Positions 8,268-16,996 of a stretch of 64,000 nt of DNA are shown here, piece by piece. The number at the start of each line of letters is the position of its first letter. The stretch's first letter is position 1. The stretch comes from UBA5972 sp964637875 (GTDB lineage Bacteria > Pseudomonadota > Alphaproteobacteria > Rhodobacterales > Rhodobacteraceae), in the NCBI GenBank assembly GCA_964637875.1, contig CAZWXK010000008.1:5056-69055 (forward strand), read 5' to 3'. Position numbers and translations under genes: made by a program. The notes below the pieces were generated by a model. The model ran no database searches. It saw only the letters and a program-made list of their open reading frames with translations, and was not told the DNA's origin.

Positions 8268-9737
8268 CTAACCGATATCCAGGCACAGATATTTCATTTC
8301 CAGATATTCATCGATCCCGTGATGCGACCCCTCGCGCCCCAGGCCCGATTGCTTGACCCCGCCAAAAGGCGCAACCTCGGTTGAAATCAGGCCGGTGTTG
8401 ATGCCGACCATGCCATATTCCAGCGCCTCGGCGACCCGGTGGATACGACCCACGTCACGGGCATAGAAATAGGATGCCAGCCCGAAAATCGTGTCATTGG
8501 CCTGGCGGATCACGTCGTCTTCGTCCTTGAAGCGGAACAGAGGCGCCACCGGGCCGAAGGTTTCGTCATTTGTCACCATCATGTCGGGGGTCACATCGGT
8601 CAGGATGGTGGGCTCGAAAAACGTGCCGCCCAGCGCGTGGCGCTTGCCGCCGGCTGCGATATGCGCGCCCTTGGCCACGGCGTCGGCGATATGTTCCTCG
8701 ACCTTTTTCACCGCGTCCTCGGTGATCAGGGGGCCGGTGGTCACGCCCTCGTCAAAGCCGTCGCCGACCTTGATGCGGGCAACCGCAGCGGCCAGTTTTT
8801 CGGCAAATGCGTCATAGACACCTTCCTGCACATAGATGCGGTTGGCGCAGACGCAGGTCTGCCCGTTGTTGCGGTATTTCGAGATCATGGCGCCCTCGAC
8901 CGCGGCATCCAGATCGGCGTCGTCGAACACGATGAAGGGCGCGTTGCCGCCCAGCTCCATCGAGGTTTTCATCACCTGATCCGCCGCCTGGCGCAGCAGG
9001 ATGCGCCCGACCTCGGTGGATCCGGTGAATGTCAGCTTGCGCACGATGGGGTTTTCGCAGAATTCCTTGCCGATGGCCGAGGATTTCGTCGAGGTAACGA
9101 TGCTCAGCACCCCTTTGGGCAGGCCGGCGCGCTCGGCCAGCAGGCCCATGGCCAGCGCCGAAAGCGGTGTTTCCGATGCGGGCCGCGCTACAAAGCCGCA
9201 GCCCACCGCCAGCGCCGGGGCCACCTTGCGCGCGATCATGGCGTTGGGAAAATTCCATGGCGTGATCGAGGCGGCAACGCCGATGGGTTGCTTGATGACG
9301 GTGATGCGCTTGTCGCGCTGGTGGCCGGGGATGGTTTCGCCATAGACGCGCTTGGCCTCTTCGGAAAACCATTCGACAAACGAGGCCCCATACAGGACCT
9401 CGCCCCTGGCCTCGGGCAGGGGCTTGCCCATCTCGGCGGTCAGGATGGCGCCCAGATCATCGGCATTTTCGACCATCAGATCATACCACCGGCGCAGGAT
9501 GGCCGCGCGTTCCTTGCCGGTGCGCGCTGCCCATTCGCGCCGCGCCGCATCGGCCGCCTCGATCGCGCGTCGGGTTTCGGCAATGCCCAGATCAGGCACC
9601 CGGCAGATGACCTGCCCGTTGGCCGGGTTGATTACCGCGAATGTCGCGCCGTCGTCGGCATCCACCCATTCGCCGGCGACAAATGCCCTGGTGCAGAGCA
9701 GCGTCGGGTCTTTCAGAAAATCCTGTAGTGTGGCCAT
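8268..9737 (-). CDS. gabD: NAD(P)-dependent succinate-semialdehyde dehydrogenase
   Basis: A 489-residue aldehyde dehydrogenase. TPWNFPNAMIARKVAPALAVGC marks the cofactor site, FTGSTEVGR the glycine loop, MELGGNAPFIV the catalytic glutamate, and NNGQTCVCANR the catalytic cysteine. The closest match is the GabD class, which oxidises succinate semialdehyde to succinate in 4-aminobutyrate degradation. ATG 9737 has GGGGGA a few bases upstream; an ATG at 9749 has none. No GABA aminotransferase is adjacent. The gene is convergent with the heat shock gene. Confidence 0.88.
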   Translation of the reverse strand: MATLQDFLKDPTLLCTRAFVAGEWVDADDGATFAVINPANGQVICRVPDLGIAETRRAIEAADAARREWAARTGKERAAILRRWYDLMVENADDLGAILTAEMGKPLPEARGEVLYGASFVEWFSEEAKRVYGETIPGHQRDKRITVIKQPIGVAASITPWNFPNAMIARKVAPALAVGCGFVARPASETPLSALAMGLLAERAGLPKGVLSIVTSTKSSAIGKEFCENPIVRKLTFTGSTEVGRILLRQAADQVMKTSMELGGNAPFIVFDDADLDAAVEGAMISKYRNNGQTCVCANRIYVQEGVYDAFAEKLAAAVARIKVGDGFDEGVTTGPLITEDAVKKVEEHIADAVAKGAHIAAGGKRHALGGTFFEPTILTDVTPDMMVTNDETFGPVAPLFRFKDEDDVIRQANDTIFGLASYFYARDVGRIHRVAEALEYGMVGINTGLISTEVAPFGGVKQSGLGREGSHHGIDEYLEMKYLCLDIG

Positions 9738-9846
9738 GTTTTCCCCCATTTCAATGCCCGTTCATCCATCGAAAATCGGTCTTTCACAAATGCCTTTCCT
9801 TAGCAAGGGGATGCAGGGATACTGTGATCCGAGGGAGGGAAAGGAA

Positions 9847-10659
9847 ATGGCAGCATTCGACCTGGATGACGCTTATGCTAACGGAAAATACATTGTGGGG
9901 GCGGCAGACTATCCACCCCGCTGGGCGGGGCTGGCAAAAGCGTTCCGTGCCCGGATGGAGGCCGCCGGCCGGGCCGATCTGGACATGGAATACGGTCCCC
10001 ATCCGCGCCAGAAGCTGGACCTGTTCCTTCCATCGGCCGCGCTGCGCGGACTGGTGGTGTTCGTGCATGGCGGCTACTGGCGTTCTTTCGACAAATCTTC
10101 GTGGTCGCATCTGGCGACCGGGGCGCTGGCGCATGACATGGCGGTGGCAATCCCCGGTTATGTTCTGGCGCCCGAGGCCCGGATTCGGGAAATTACCCAT
10201 CAGGTTGCCCGCGCGATCGACATGGTGGCGGGCAGGATTGCGGGGCCGATTTACCTGACTGGTCATTCCGCCGGGGGGCATCTGGTTACCCGGATGCTGT
10301 GCGCCGACATTGACTGGTCCTGCTGTTTTTCCGCTCGACTGAAGCGGGTCGTTTCGATTTCCGGTTTGCACGACCTGCGCCCCTTGATGCAGACAGAAAT
10401 GAACGCAGATCTGCGCCTGGACAAGGACGAGGCACGCAGCGAAAGCCCCATGTTGCACGATGACGTTCTGCCAGTGCCCGTGGTGGCCTGGGTCGGTGGG
10501 GATGAACGTCCGGCCTTTATCGACCAGGCGCGGCGTCTGGCCGCCACATGGCCCAATGCGGAAATGGTCATCGAGCCGGGCAAACATCATTTCAACGTGA
10601 TCGACGGGCTTGTCCGGCCTGACAGTCCCCTGGTGCGGGCCCTTGTCGATCAGGACTGA
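9847..10659 (+). CDS. Alpha/beta hydrolase, arylformamidase-like
   Basis: The 270-residue protein has the HGGYW oxyanion motif at 74-78, which is characteristic of kynurenine formamidase and related HGGxW hydrolases. The nucleophile elbow GHSAGGHL has Ser141. A WVGGDERPAF segment and a late HHFNVIDGL supply the likely Asp and His. It could hydrolyse an N-formyl aromatic compound, but the neighbours are not tryptophan-degradation genes, so the substrate stays open. ATG 9847 is preceded by a GGAAAGGA ribosome site; an upstream open frame on the antisense of gabD was not used. The last ten bases overlap the convergent cupin gene. Confidence 0.78.
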   Translation: MAAFDLDDAYANGKYIVGAADYPPRWAGLAKAFRARMEAAGRADLDMEYGPHPRQKLDLFLPSAALRGLVVFVHGGYWRSFDKSSWSHLATGALAHDMAVAIPGYVLAPEARIREITHQVARAIDMVAGRIAGPIYLTGHSAGGHLVTRMLCADIDWSCCFSARLKRVVSISGLHDLRPLMQTEMNADLRLDKDEARSESPMLHDDVLPVPVVAWVGGDERPAFIDQARRLAATWPNAEMVIEPGKHHFNVIDGLVRPDSPLVRALVDQD

Positions 10660-11036
10660 AGGCCGCGCGGCCCCTGAACCAGGTCGTCGTCGCCCAGATA
10701 GCAGCCCATCCTGACCTCGATCATGTGCAGATCGATATGTCCCGGATTGGCAATTCCATGTGTCTCGCCGATTCCGATATCGAGTGATTCGCCCTCGAAC
10801 AGGTCGAATGTCCGGTCGTTCTTTTCCACACGGCCCGAGCCCGCGACAACAAGCCAGTGCTCGACCCGATGCAGATGACATTCAAGACGCAAGGCCCTGC
10901 CCGGATGAATGATGACATGGCGCACGCTGTATCGTTCCTGTTCGAGCAGGCGAAAGCTGCTACCCCAATCATGGGACTGCCAGATACCTGGCAGGGCGGG
11001 GTCTTGCGGGCTGAGGGTCTTGAGCGGGATGTTCAT
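10650..11036 (-). CDS. Stand-alone cupin of the mannose-6-phosphate isomerase type II family
   Basis: The 128-residue protein is a single cupin. HVIIHPGRALRLECHLHRVEHWLVVAGSG gives the first metal motif and NPGHIDLHMIEVRMGCYLGDDD the second, closely resembling the C-terminal isomerase domain of bifunctional GMP/PMI enzymes. The guanylyltransferase domain is missing, so it may be a free sugar-phosphate isomerase or a sugar-binding cupin. ATG 11036 is preferred over a GTG at 11054, although neither has a strong ribosome site. It ends inside the 3' end of the convergent hydrolase gene. Confidence 0.72.
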   Translation of the reverse strand: MNIPLKTLSPQDPALPGIWQSHDWGSSFRLLEQERYSVRHVIIHPGRALRLECHLHRVEHWLVVAGSGRVEKNDRTFDLFEGESLDIGIGETHGIANPGHIDLHMIEVRMGCYLGDDDLVQGPRGLQS

Positions 11037-11149
11037 GGCATGCCCCCGTATCACTGTGGCGCAACTCGTTTTCAGGTCGGTTCAGGGGTAGGAACGCAAC
11101 GTAAATGAAGGGTTAATTCGGCCGAGAAAATTGAATTGTTTCCGCAATA

Positions 11150-12145
11150 TCAACAATTACCGTATTTTTGTTGCCATGTGGGCAACAGATCGCCGGTGGC
11201 GCTGCGGGCGTGCCATATGCCGCGCGCAATTGCTCGGGCCAGACATATGGCCCCCGCATGGCCCAGCAACAATGGGTCGCGCATGGGGTCCCGCAATGCC
11301 TTTTCACCGGTGGCAACGGCAAAGACGAGATCTCCGTCAAAGGGGGTATGACTGGGAAAGATCGCTCGAGCCATGCCATCATGGGCGGCCACAGCCAGGC
11401 GTGTTGCCTGGGCCTGGGTCAGGATGGCATCGGTCGCAATGATCGCGATGGTGGTATTTGCGCCCATTTCGGCAAACGGATCGGGCTCGACCGTCGGGTC
11501 GATGTCATGGCGGATTCCCCGGCCGCCGAACTCGGCGCCGATTTCGAAAGGGGCGGCCCAGAATTCGCCACCCGCGCCGGAAACGACCGAGCCCAGCGGG
11601 TTCGCCGCAACCAGTGCCCCCACCGTCAGGCCGTTTCCCAGAACCAGCGAGGCCGAACCCAGCCCCCCCTTGAGCGCCCCTGCCGTGGCTCCGGTTCCGG
11701 CGCCTTCTGACCCCAGGGAAAACGACGCGCCGGCAGCATCGAGTGCGGCCATGCCCAGTGCCTTGTAAGGGTTTTCAGTCCAGTTCTTTTCACCCCCGTT
11801 CAGCAGATCGAACAGGATTGCGCCGGGCACGATCGGCACGCGCGCCGGGCCAACGGCAAATCCCCGCCCCTGTGCACGCAGACTGTCGGCAACGCCCGAG
11901 GCCGCGTCCAGCCCGAAGGCCGATCCTCCGGACAATACCAGCGCGTCGACCTCCTGCACCAGCTTGTCAGGTGCCAGAAGATCGCTCTCGCGCGTGCCCG
12001 GTGCGCCGCCCATGACGTGCATGCCGGCCGTCATCGGGCGCTCGCCCAGCAGTACCGTGCAGCCCGATTTCAGCCGGTCGTCACGGGCGTTTCCAACCCT
12101 GAGGCCGGCAATGTCGGTAATCAGGTTGCGTTTGCCGGGCTTCAT
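11150..12145 (-). CDS. P1 family (DmpA/NylC-type) self-processing N-terminal nucleophile hydrolase
   Basis: The 331-residue protein belongs to peptidase family S58. GANTTIAIIATDA contains Asn230-Thr231, the position at which DmpA/NylC-type precursors cut themselves to expose the nucleophile. Other family signatures are LSGGSAFGLDAASGV and NPYKALGMAALDAA. Members are aminopeptidases or amide/lactone hydrolases, with a fold shared with ornithine acetyltransferase. ATG 12145 is one base from the ribD stop, and its GGGAGG ribosome site lies within the ribD end, so translation is coupled. The substrate cannot be read from sequence. Confidence 0.85.
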   Translation of the reverse strand: MKPGKRNLITDIAGLRVGNARDDRLKSGCTVLLGERPMTAGMHVMGGAPGTRESDLLAPDKLVQEVDALVLSGGSAFGLDAASGVADSLRAQGRGFAVGPARVPIVPGAILFDLLNGGEKNWTENPYKALGMAALDAAGASFSLGSEGAGTGATAGALKGGLGSASLVLGNGLTVGALVAANPLGSVVSGAGGEFWAAPFEIGAEFGGRGIRHDIDPTVEPDPFAEMGANTTIAIIATDAILTQAQATRLAVAAHDGMARAIFPSHTPFDGDLVFAVATGEKALRDPMRDPLLLGHAGAICLARAIARGIWHARSATGDLLPTWQQKYGNC

Positions 12146-12146
12146 C

Positions 12147-13256
12147 TCAACCTCCCTGCCGACGGCTCCATACATGCATGACATCAGGCCCGACAACATG
12201 CACCCGGGTCAGCGAGAAGCGATGGTGTTCGTCCAGCGACATGCCGGGCAGCGCGCCGATTGCGGGCCGTCCATCGGCCCCCAGAACCAGGCCGGCGGTA
12301 AAGCCGACCATCCTGTCAACCATGTCCTCGGCCAGAAGGCTGGCCGCCAGTTGCCCGCCCCCCTCGCAGAAAAGGCGGGTCAGGCCGCGCTGACCCAGCC
12401 GGTGCAGGACATCCACGATGTCCAGCCCGTCTGCGCCGGCACGACATTCGATCAATGCCGCACCTGTTGCATGCCAGTTTTCGCGTGCCCTGGCCGGGGC
12501 ATCGCTGCCGTGGCACATCCAGAGGGGAACGTCACGCGCCGACCTGCCCAGCCTGCCCGACGGATCGACGGACAGGCGCGTGTCACAGACCACCCGCACC
12601 GGCTGCCACGACATTCCCAGACCGCGGACCGTCAGCATCGGGTCGTCGGCACGGGCAGTGCCCCCGCCCACCATGACCGCATCATGGGTTGCGCGCAGGA
12701 AATGAACCTGCCTCCGGGCATCCGGCCCGGTGATCCAGCGGCTCTCGCCCGAGGCGGTTGCGATACGCCCGTCAAATGATGTCGCCAGCTTCAGCGTGAC
12801 CATGGGGCGGCCGTCCGTGACCCGCCGCAGGAATCCGGTGTGATCCTGTCGGGCGGCATCTGTCAGGCATCCGGTTTCCACCCGCAGCCCGGCACTTCGC
12901 ATCCGTTCGATACCCTTGCCTTGTACGCGTGGGTCCGGGTCCTGCATGGCGCAGACCACGCGGGCGATCCCGGCATCGATCAGCGCATCCGCGCAGGGCG
13001 GTGTCTTGCCGTGATGGGCACAGGGTTCGAGCGTGACATAGGCGGTGGCGCCCCGCGCGGCCTTGCCCGCCTGCGCCAGCGCCATGACCTCGCCATGAGG
13101 GCGGCCGCCGGGCTGGGTCCAGCCCCGGCCCACAACCCGGCCATCCCTGACGATCACGCAGCCCACCGCCGGGTTGGGCCAGGTACGGCCAAGGCCCCGG
13201 CGGCCCAGCGACAGGGACAGCCTCATCCAGCGTTCGTCGGCCGGATCACCCCCCAT
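12147..13256 (-). CDS. ribD: Bifunctional riboflavin biosynthesis deaminase/reductase RibD
   Basis: The 369-residue protein joins an N-terminal cytidine-deaminase-like domain (HGEV and PCAHHGKTPPC zinc motifs, about residues 50-85) to a C-terminal HTP reductase domain (LKLATSFDGRIA, then GGGTARADDPMLTVR). It performs the second and third steps of riboflavin synthesis in the cytoplasm. The usual HAEV zinc motif reads HGEV here, keeping His and Glu. ATG 13256 lies two bases after the nrdR stop; an in-frame TTG at 13262 would overlap it. nrdR-ribD is a common gene pair, but the other rib genes are not in the window. Confidence 0.93.
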   Translation of the reverse strand: MGGDPADERWMRLSLSLGRRGLGRTWPNPAVGCVIVRDGRVVGRGWTQPGGRPHGEVMALAQAGKAARGATAYVTLEPCAHHGKTPPCADALIDAGIARVVCAMQDPDPRVQGKGIERMRSAGLRVETGCLTDAARQDHTGFLRRVTDGRPMVTLKLATSFDGRIATASGESRWITGPDARRQVHFLRATHDAVMVGGGTARADDPMLTVRGLGMSWQPVRVVCDTRLSVDPSGRLGRSARDVPLWMCHGSDAPARARENWHATGAALIECRAGADGLDIVDVLHRLGQRGLTRLFCEGGGQLAASLLAEDMVDRMVGFTAGLVLGADGRPAIGALPGMSLDEHHRFSLTRVHVVGPDVMHVWSRRQGG

Positions 13257-13258
13257 GA

Positions 13259-13726
13259 TCAATCGTCATCGGGTTGCGGCGGACGCAGTTCGTGGACGAA
13301 TTCCTCGAAATCGTCGGCGGCCTGGAAATTCTTGTACACGCTGGCAAAGCGCACATAGGCAACGGTATCGATGCGTGCCAGCGTTTCCATCACGATGGTG
13401 CCGATCTTTTCCGACTGGATATCGGTTTCGCCAAGGGATTCCAGCCTGCGCACGATGCCCGAGATCATCTGGTCGATCCGCTCGGGGTCCAGAGGCCTTT
13501 TTTGCATTGCGATGCGAATCGAACGCTCCAGCTTGTCACGGTCGAATTCTTCGCGTTTGCCGTTCTTCTTGATGACGACGAGATCACGCAGCTGGACCCG
13601 CTCGTAGGTGGTAAAACGTCCGCCGCAGGCGGGGCAGGCACGGCGCCGGCGGATCGCGATATGATCTTCGGCCGGGCGGCTGTCCTTTACCTGAGTATCG
13701 ATATTCCCGCAAAATGGGCAACGCAT
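13259..13726 (-). CDS. nrdR: Transcriptional repressor NrdR
   Basis: The 155-residue protein has the N-terminal zinc ribbon (CPFCGNIDTQVKDSR and CPACGGRFTTYER) and the ATP-cone domain (LVVIKKNGKREEFDRDKLERSI, about residues 49-139). It senses ATP/dATP and represses ribonucleotide reductase genes. Length and motifs match the family fully. The C-terminus is acidic (PPQPDDD). It leads the nrdR-ribD-peptidase operon; a TATAGT element about 45 bases upstream on the minus strand is a candidate -10. Confidence 0.96.
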   Translation of the reverse strand: MRCPFCGNIDTQVKDSRPAEDHIAIRRRRACPACGGRFTTYERVQLRDLVVIKKNGKREEFDRDKLERSIRIAMQKRPLDPERIDQMISGIVRRLESLGETDIQSEKIGTIVMETLARIDTVAYVRFASVYKNFQAADDFEEFVHELRPPQPDDD

Positions 13727-13871
13727 GACCGTATTTCCTCGTTTTCAGCCTGCTGGATGAGCGGCACTATAAGGGCGCTTCAACTCTTTGTGTAGGGGGT
13801 ATGCACCGCCACAACATGCAGCAGCCGGAAAAGCCATCTGCAGGGTGCGCAAGCAGGGCGCAGGGGGGCGG

Positions 13872-14294
13872 TCAGCCGGTCGAAAGATGCGCCATGACCC
13901 GCCTTTGATGCGGCCTGTCGCGGTGTTCGAACAGAAAGACGCCCTGCCATGTTCCCAGCGCCATGCGCCCTCCTGATACGGGAATCGACAGGCTGACCGG
14001 CAGGATCGCCGCCTTGATATGGGCAGGCATGTCATCGGGGCCCTCGCTGACATGGCGGATATAGTGCATGGTCGGATCACTGCCGGGCGGGACGAGGCGG
14101 CGAAAGAAGGCTTGCAGGTCGGCCTGAACCTGTGGGTCGGCATTTTCCTGTATGACCAGCGAACAGGATGTATGACGCACGAAAAGCGTCAGCAAGGCAT
14201 CATCGATTGCCTGGCCGTGCAGCCAGCCCTCGATCTGGCGGGTGAACTCGTACAGGCCGGGGCCATTGGTGCCTATGGTGAATGTCGCCTGCAT
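13872..14294 (-). CDS. YjbQ/UPF0047 family protein
   Basis: The 140-residue protein shows the family signatures VRHTSCSLVIQENADPQVQADL, DDMPAHIKA and LGTWQGVFLFEHRD. The conserved His, Asn, Asp and the late His-Arg are thought to make the active or metal site. E. coli YjbQ has weak thiamine-phosphate synthase activity, but the physiological role is unsettled. It follows ubiV by 33 bases on the same strand, so it may be the last gene of the ubiTUV transcript. A 145-base gap then precedes nrdR. Confidence 0.88.
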   Translation of the reverse strand: MQATFTIGTNGPGLYEFTRQIEGWLHGQAIDDALLTLFVRHTSCSLVIQENADPQVQADLQAFFRRLVPPGSDPTMHYIRHVSEGPDDMPAHIKAAILPVSLSIPVSGGRMALGTWQGVFLFEHRDRPHQRRVMAHLSTG

Positions 14295-14327
14295 GGGGTG
14301 CAGGATACATGCCTTGTGCAGCCGTCG

Positions 14328-15251
14328 TCAAAGACTCTCGAGTGCGCGTTCCTGCGCCACTTTGCGCACCCCGGCCTGCCCGTGCCAGAAACCGTTGGCA
14401 AAGGGCGCCGGCAGGTTCAACGAGTCCAGCTGTTTCTGCCCCTCTTCCGGGGTGATCTTGCCGTCCAGCGCATCGCGCCAGATCCTGGCGACCGCCACCA
14501 TGTCGACATTTTGGGGAACCAGCCGGAAATGGGTGATTCCCATCTCGCGCAGCTGTGGCAGCTCGGCCATCAGGTTGACATATTTGTGTGAAAGCGTCTG
14601 GATGCCGTTGATGGCCAGAAAATCGTTGCCGTCAAGTGTGCGCAGCGGCATGCCATCGGGGTCCAGTTCGCAGACGAACTGGCAGTTGTCCTTGATCCGG
14701 CCATGGGCGCGGGCGTGATAGCAGCGCGCGGAAAGCGCCAGCTGGGCACGACCAAAGACCTGAACCTCGATGCCGACCTCCAGCTTTCGTGCCGCCCTGG
14801 CCATGACCGCGACCGCGCTTCCGGGCAGTTCGGTCGGCATGGCGAAATGGGTTGCCCCCCTGGCAGCGAGGTAGCGCATGGTTTCCTCGTTGTAGACATT
14901 CATCAGGGGGCCGACTCGAAATGCCCGCCCATCGAGATGCCAGAGAGCGGACGCATCGTTTATCTCGATCTCGTGCTCGTCCATTTCGCAGAATCCGGCC
15001 ATCATCCTGCGTTCGCGTTTCAGCATGATCTCGGCCAGGGACGAAAATACGACCCTCTTGCCTGCTTTTGTCAGCCGCTGGGCAACATCGTCGTAATATT
15101 GCTCGAAAAAGGGCGTGCGCTTTGAACAGACGACTTCGCCGACATGAACCACATCGACAGGTGCCTCTTCGGCAATGCGGGCATAGAATTCCAGTTTCTT
15201 TTCGGCCGGCCAGTGAAACAGGATCGGCCCCATCGTCAGTACGGGTTTCAT
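14328..15251 (-). CDS. ubiV: UbiV, O2-independent ubiquinone biosynthesis (U32 family)
   Basis: The 307-residue protein is a U32 peptidase-family member without protease function. Cys42, Cys177, Cys190 and Cys194 (spacing C-x12-C-x3-C for the last three) match the 4Fe-4S ligands known from E. coli UbiV. With UbiU it forms the complex that hydroxylates ubiquinone precursors without oxygen. It starts four bases after ubiU, with ubiT further upstream, which is the canonical trio. An FnrL-like box lies ahead of ubiT. Confidence 0.9.
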   Translation of the reverse strand: MKPVLTMGPILFHWPAEKKLEFYARIAEEAPVDVVHVGEVVCSKRTPFFEQYYDDVAQRLTKAGKRVVFSSLAEIMLKRERRMMAGFCEMDEHEIEINDASALWHLDGRAFRVGPLMNVYNEETMRYLAARGATHFAMPTELPGSAVAVMARAARKLEVGIEVQVFGRAQLALSARCYHARAHGRIKDNCQFVCELDPDGMPLRTLDGNDFLAINGIQTLSHKYVNLMAELPQLREMGITHFRLVPQNVDMVAVARIWRDALDGKITPEEGQKQLDSLNLPAPFANGFWHGQAGVRKVAQERALESL

Positions 15252-15255
15252 TTCA

Positions 15256-16254
15256 TCACCGCCATGTCTTGCTCTTGAACGCGCCCTCGGTCTGTTTCTG
15301 GCCTTCGGTCAGGGCGATGAGATCGGCAAGGGGTGGTTCCTCGCCGGCCATGATCGCATCGACCGCCTTGCGAAAGGACGACACCACATTGCGCACATAG
15401 GCGCGCGAGCGCTGACGCCCCTCGATCTTGAGCGCATTTACCCCCGCAGCCATCAGCTCGGGCAGCAGGGATGACAGGTTCAGGCTGATCGGTTCCTCGA
15501 ACGCGTAATAGCCCTTGTCGCGCGCAGGCGTCAGATAGCGGCCCTTGCAGATGGTGGGATAGCCGGCGGTCTCGGAACAGGAAAAGCAGTCGATGGTGAA
15601 ATCGCCCAGCCGGGTCGAAAGATTGCCATCATCGTCGCGGCGATATTCCACATCGGCGGCAGGCGAACATACGCCGTCGTAATTGGTGGACTGTCCCGTG
15701 ATGTAGTTGGTCAGCGAGCAACGCCCCTCGACCATCAGGCCGTGGTTGCCAAAGATGAAGGTTTCGATTTCGCAGGGGATCTCGGCCGCGATTTCCCTGA
15801 TTTCCGAAACGGTCAGGATGCGTGGCAGCACCACGCGCCTGACGCCGAATTCGCGGCAATACCAGCGTATCGCCTCGGGGCTCGAGGCCGCGGCCTGCAC
15901 CGACAGGTGCAGCCGGATGTCGGGGTGATTGCGGGCGATATAGTCTGCCACGCCAATATCGGCGACGATAAAGGCATCGACACCAAGGCGCGCGCCCAGA
16001 TCGACCGCATCACGCCACAGATCGACCTTGCCCGCGGGCGGAAAGGTGTTGATTGCCAGCAGCACCTTGGTGCCGTTTTCGTGGGCGTGCCCAATCCCCC
16101 GGCCCAGCTCGTCAGGGGTAAAGTTGAGGCCCGGAAAGTTGCGTGCATTGGTTGCGTTCTGAAAGCCGCAATAGACGGCGTCGGCGCCCGCCTCGACGGC
16201 GGTACGCATGGCGGCGGGGGTGCCGGCCGGGCAGACCAGTTCTGGCGCTCTCAT
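15256..16254 (-). CDS. ubiU: UbiU, O2-independent ubiquinone biosynthesis (U32 family)
   Basis: The 332-residue protein begins with the U32 signature APELVCPAGTPAAMRTAVEAGADAVYCGF. Candidate cluster cysteines are Cys179 (EGRC), Cys196 (DGVC), Cys223/226 (DCFSC) and Cys236 (TICKGRY). The cysteine expected seven residues before Cys179 in the E. coli pattern is not there. Two starts are possible: ATG 16266 overlaps the ubiT stop, while ATG 16254 has AGGA six bases upstream and gives the normal short N-terminus, so I prefer 16254. It partners UbiV. Confidence 0.9.
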   Translation of the reverse strand: MRAPELVCPAGTPAAMRTAVEAGADAVYCGFQNATNARNFPGLNFTPDELGRGIGHAHENGTKVLLAINTFPPAGKVDLWRDAVDLGARLGVDAFIVADIGVADYIARNHPDIRLHLSVQAAASSPEAIRWYCREFGVRRVVLPRILTVSEIREIAAEIPCEIETFIFGNHGLMVEGRCSLTNYITGQSTNYDGVCSPAADVEYRRDDDGNLSTRLGDFTIDCFSCSETAGYPTICKGRYLTPARDKGYYAFEEPISLNLSSLLPELMAAGVNALKIEGRQRSRAYVRNVVSSFRKAVDAIMAGEEPPLADLIALTEGQKQTEGAFKSKTWR

Positions 16255-16262
16255 GCTTGTCC

Positions 16263-16787
16263 TCATGATTTCTTGCGTGCGCTGGCGCGTCTGAGTGCCG
16301 AAAGCATGGCGCGGCCGGGCGGGCCGAACATGTCGGCGACGGACTGCGCGATCGAACCATCGACATCATCCAGCGCATTGCGCAGGCAGACCACGGCCTC
16401 GGTGTTGCCGGTGATGGTGAGATCGCGCGAAAAGAACAGGGCATCGCCATCGGCATCGCCATCGACCAGCCCCAGAAGATCGAGAAACCCACCGCGGATT
16501 TCGGCGTCGGCCGCGGGTTTGCGCCTGCGTGCGACGGCCCGGAACAACAGGTCCTCGGGGTCGGGACGCAGATGCAGCACAAAGGGCAGGCCGATCACGT
16601 CGATGATGAAATCTGCCGACTTGTGCGGCCCCAGCCTGTTGAACATGTCGGGATTCTGCATCGCGACCCGCGTCACGATCCTTTTCAGGATCGGTTGCAG
16701 CAGAAACAGAGGCAGCGGCGGCACCGGCAGGAATGGGCGCGCCCTGGTATCGTTGCCAGTGGGCGGATAGGGAGTCACGGGTTCCAT
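16263..16787 (-). CDS. ubiT: UbiT, SCP2-domain accessory factor
   Basis: The 174-residue protein has an SCP2-like lipid-binding domain (about 45-140; LLFRAVARRRKPAADAEI, DLTITGNTEAVVCLRNALDDVD). A hydrophobic proline-rich segment near residues 20-36 resembles the helix of E. coli UbiT. It is thought to bind isoprenoid quinone precursors and supply them to UbiUV during anaerobic ubiquinone synthesis. Its stop overlaps the alternative ubiU start. An FnrL-like box is centred about 42 bases before the ATG, which would place the transcription start almost at the ATG if it works as a class II site. Confidence 0.86.
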   Translation of the reverse strand: MEPVTPYPPTGNDTRARPFLPVPPLPLFLLQPILKRIVTRVAMQNPDMFNRLGPHKSADFIIDVIGLPFVLHLRPDPEDLLFRAVARRRKPAADAEIRGGFLDLLGLVDGDADGDALFFSRDLTITGNTEAVVCLRNALDDVDGSIAQSVADMFGPPGRAMLSALRRASARKKS

Positions 16788-16822
16788 GCGCGCCGCTCTA
16801 GACCAATGTGGCGCTGTTGGAA

Positions 16823-16836
16823 TTGACCGCGATCAA
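16823..16836. promoter_or_regulatory. FNR/FnrL-like binding site between ubiT and the DUF2478 gene
   Basis: TTGACCGCGATCAA matches the TTGAT-N4-ATCAA consensus with one substitution. It lies 36 bases upstream of ubiT and 160 bases upstream of the divergent DUF2478 gene. Oxygen-responsive control fits the anaerobic role of ubiTUV. Confidence 0.75.
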
Positions 16837-16996
16837 GAATCGGGCACGAATCCGGATTTTATTCATCCTCGCTTGCGTCTGGCCTGGATCCGGCGATCCG
16901 ACTGTATCCGGCGCCCTGGTGGCGGGGCTTGAAATATCGGGGCAGATGGCGCAGGAGGAGGGGTATCCGGGTAACCAGACAACGAGGATCCGACAG

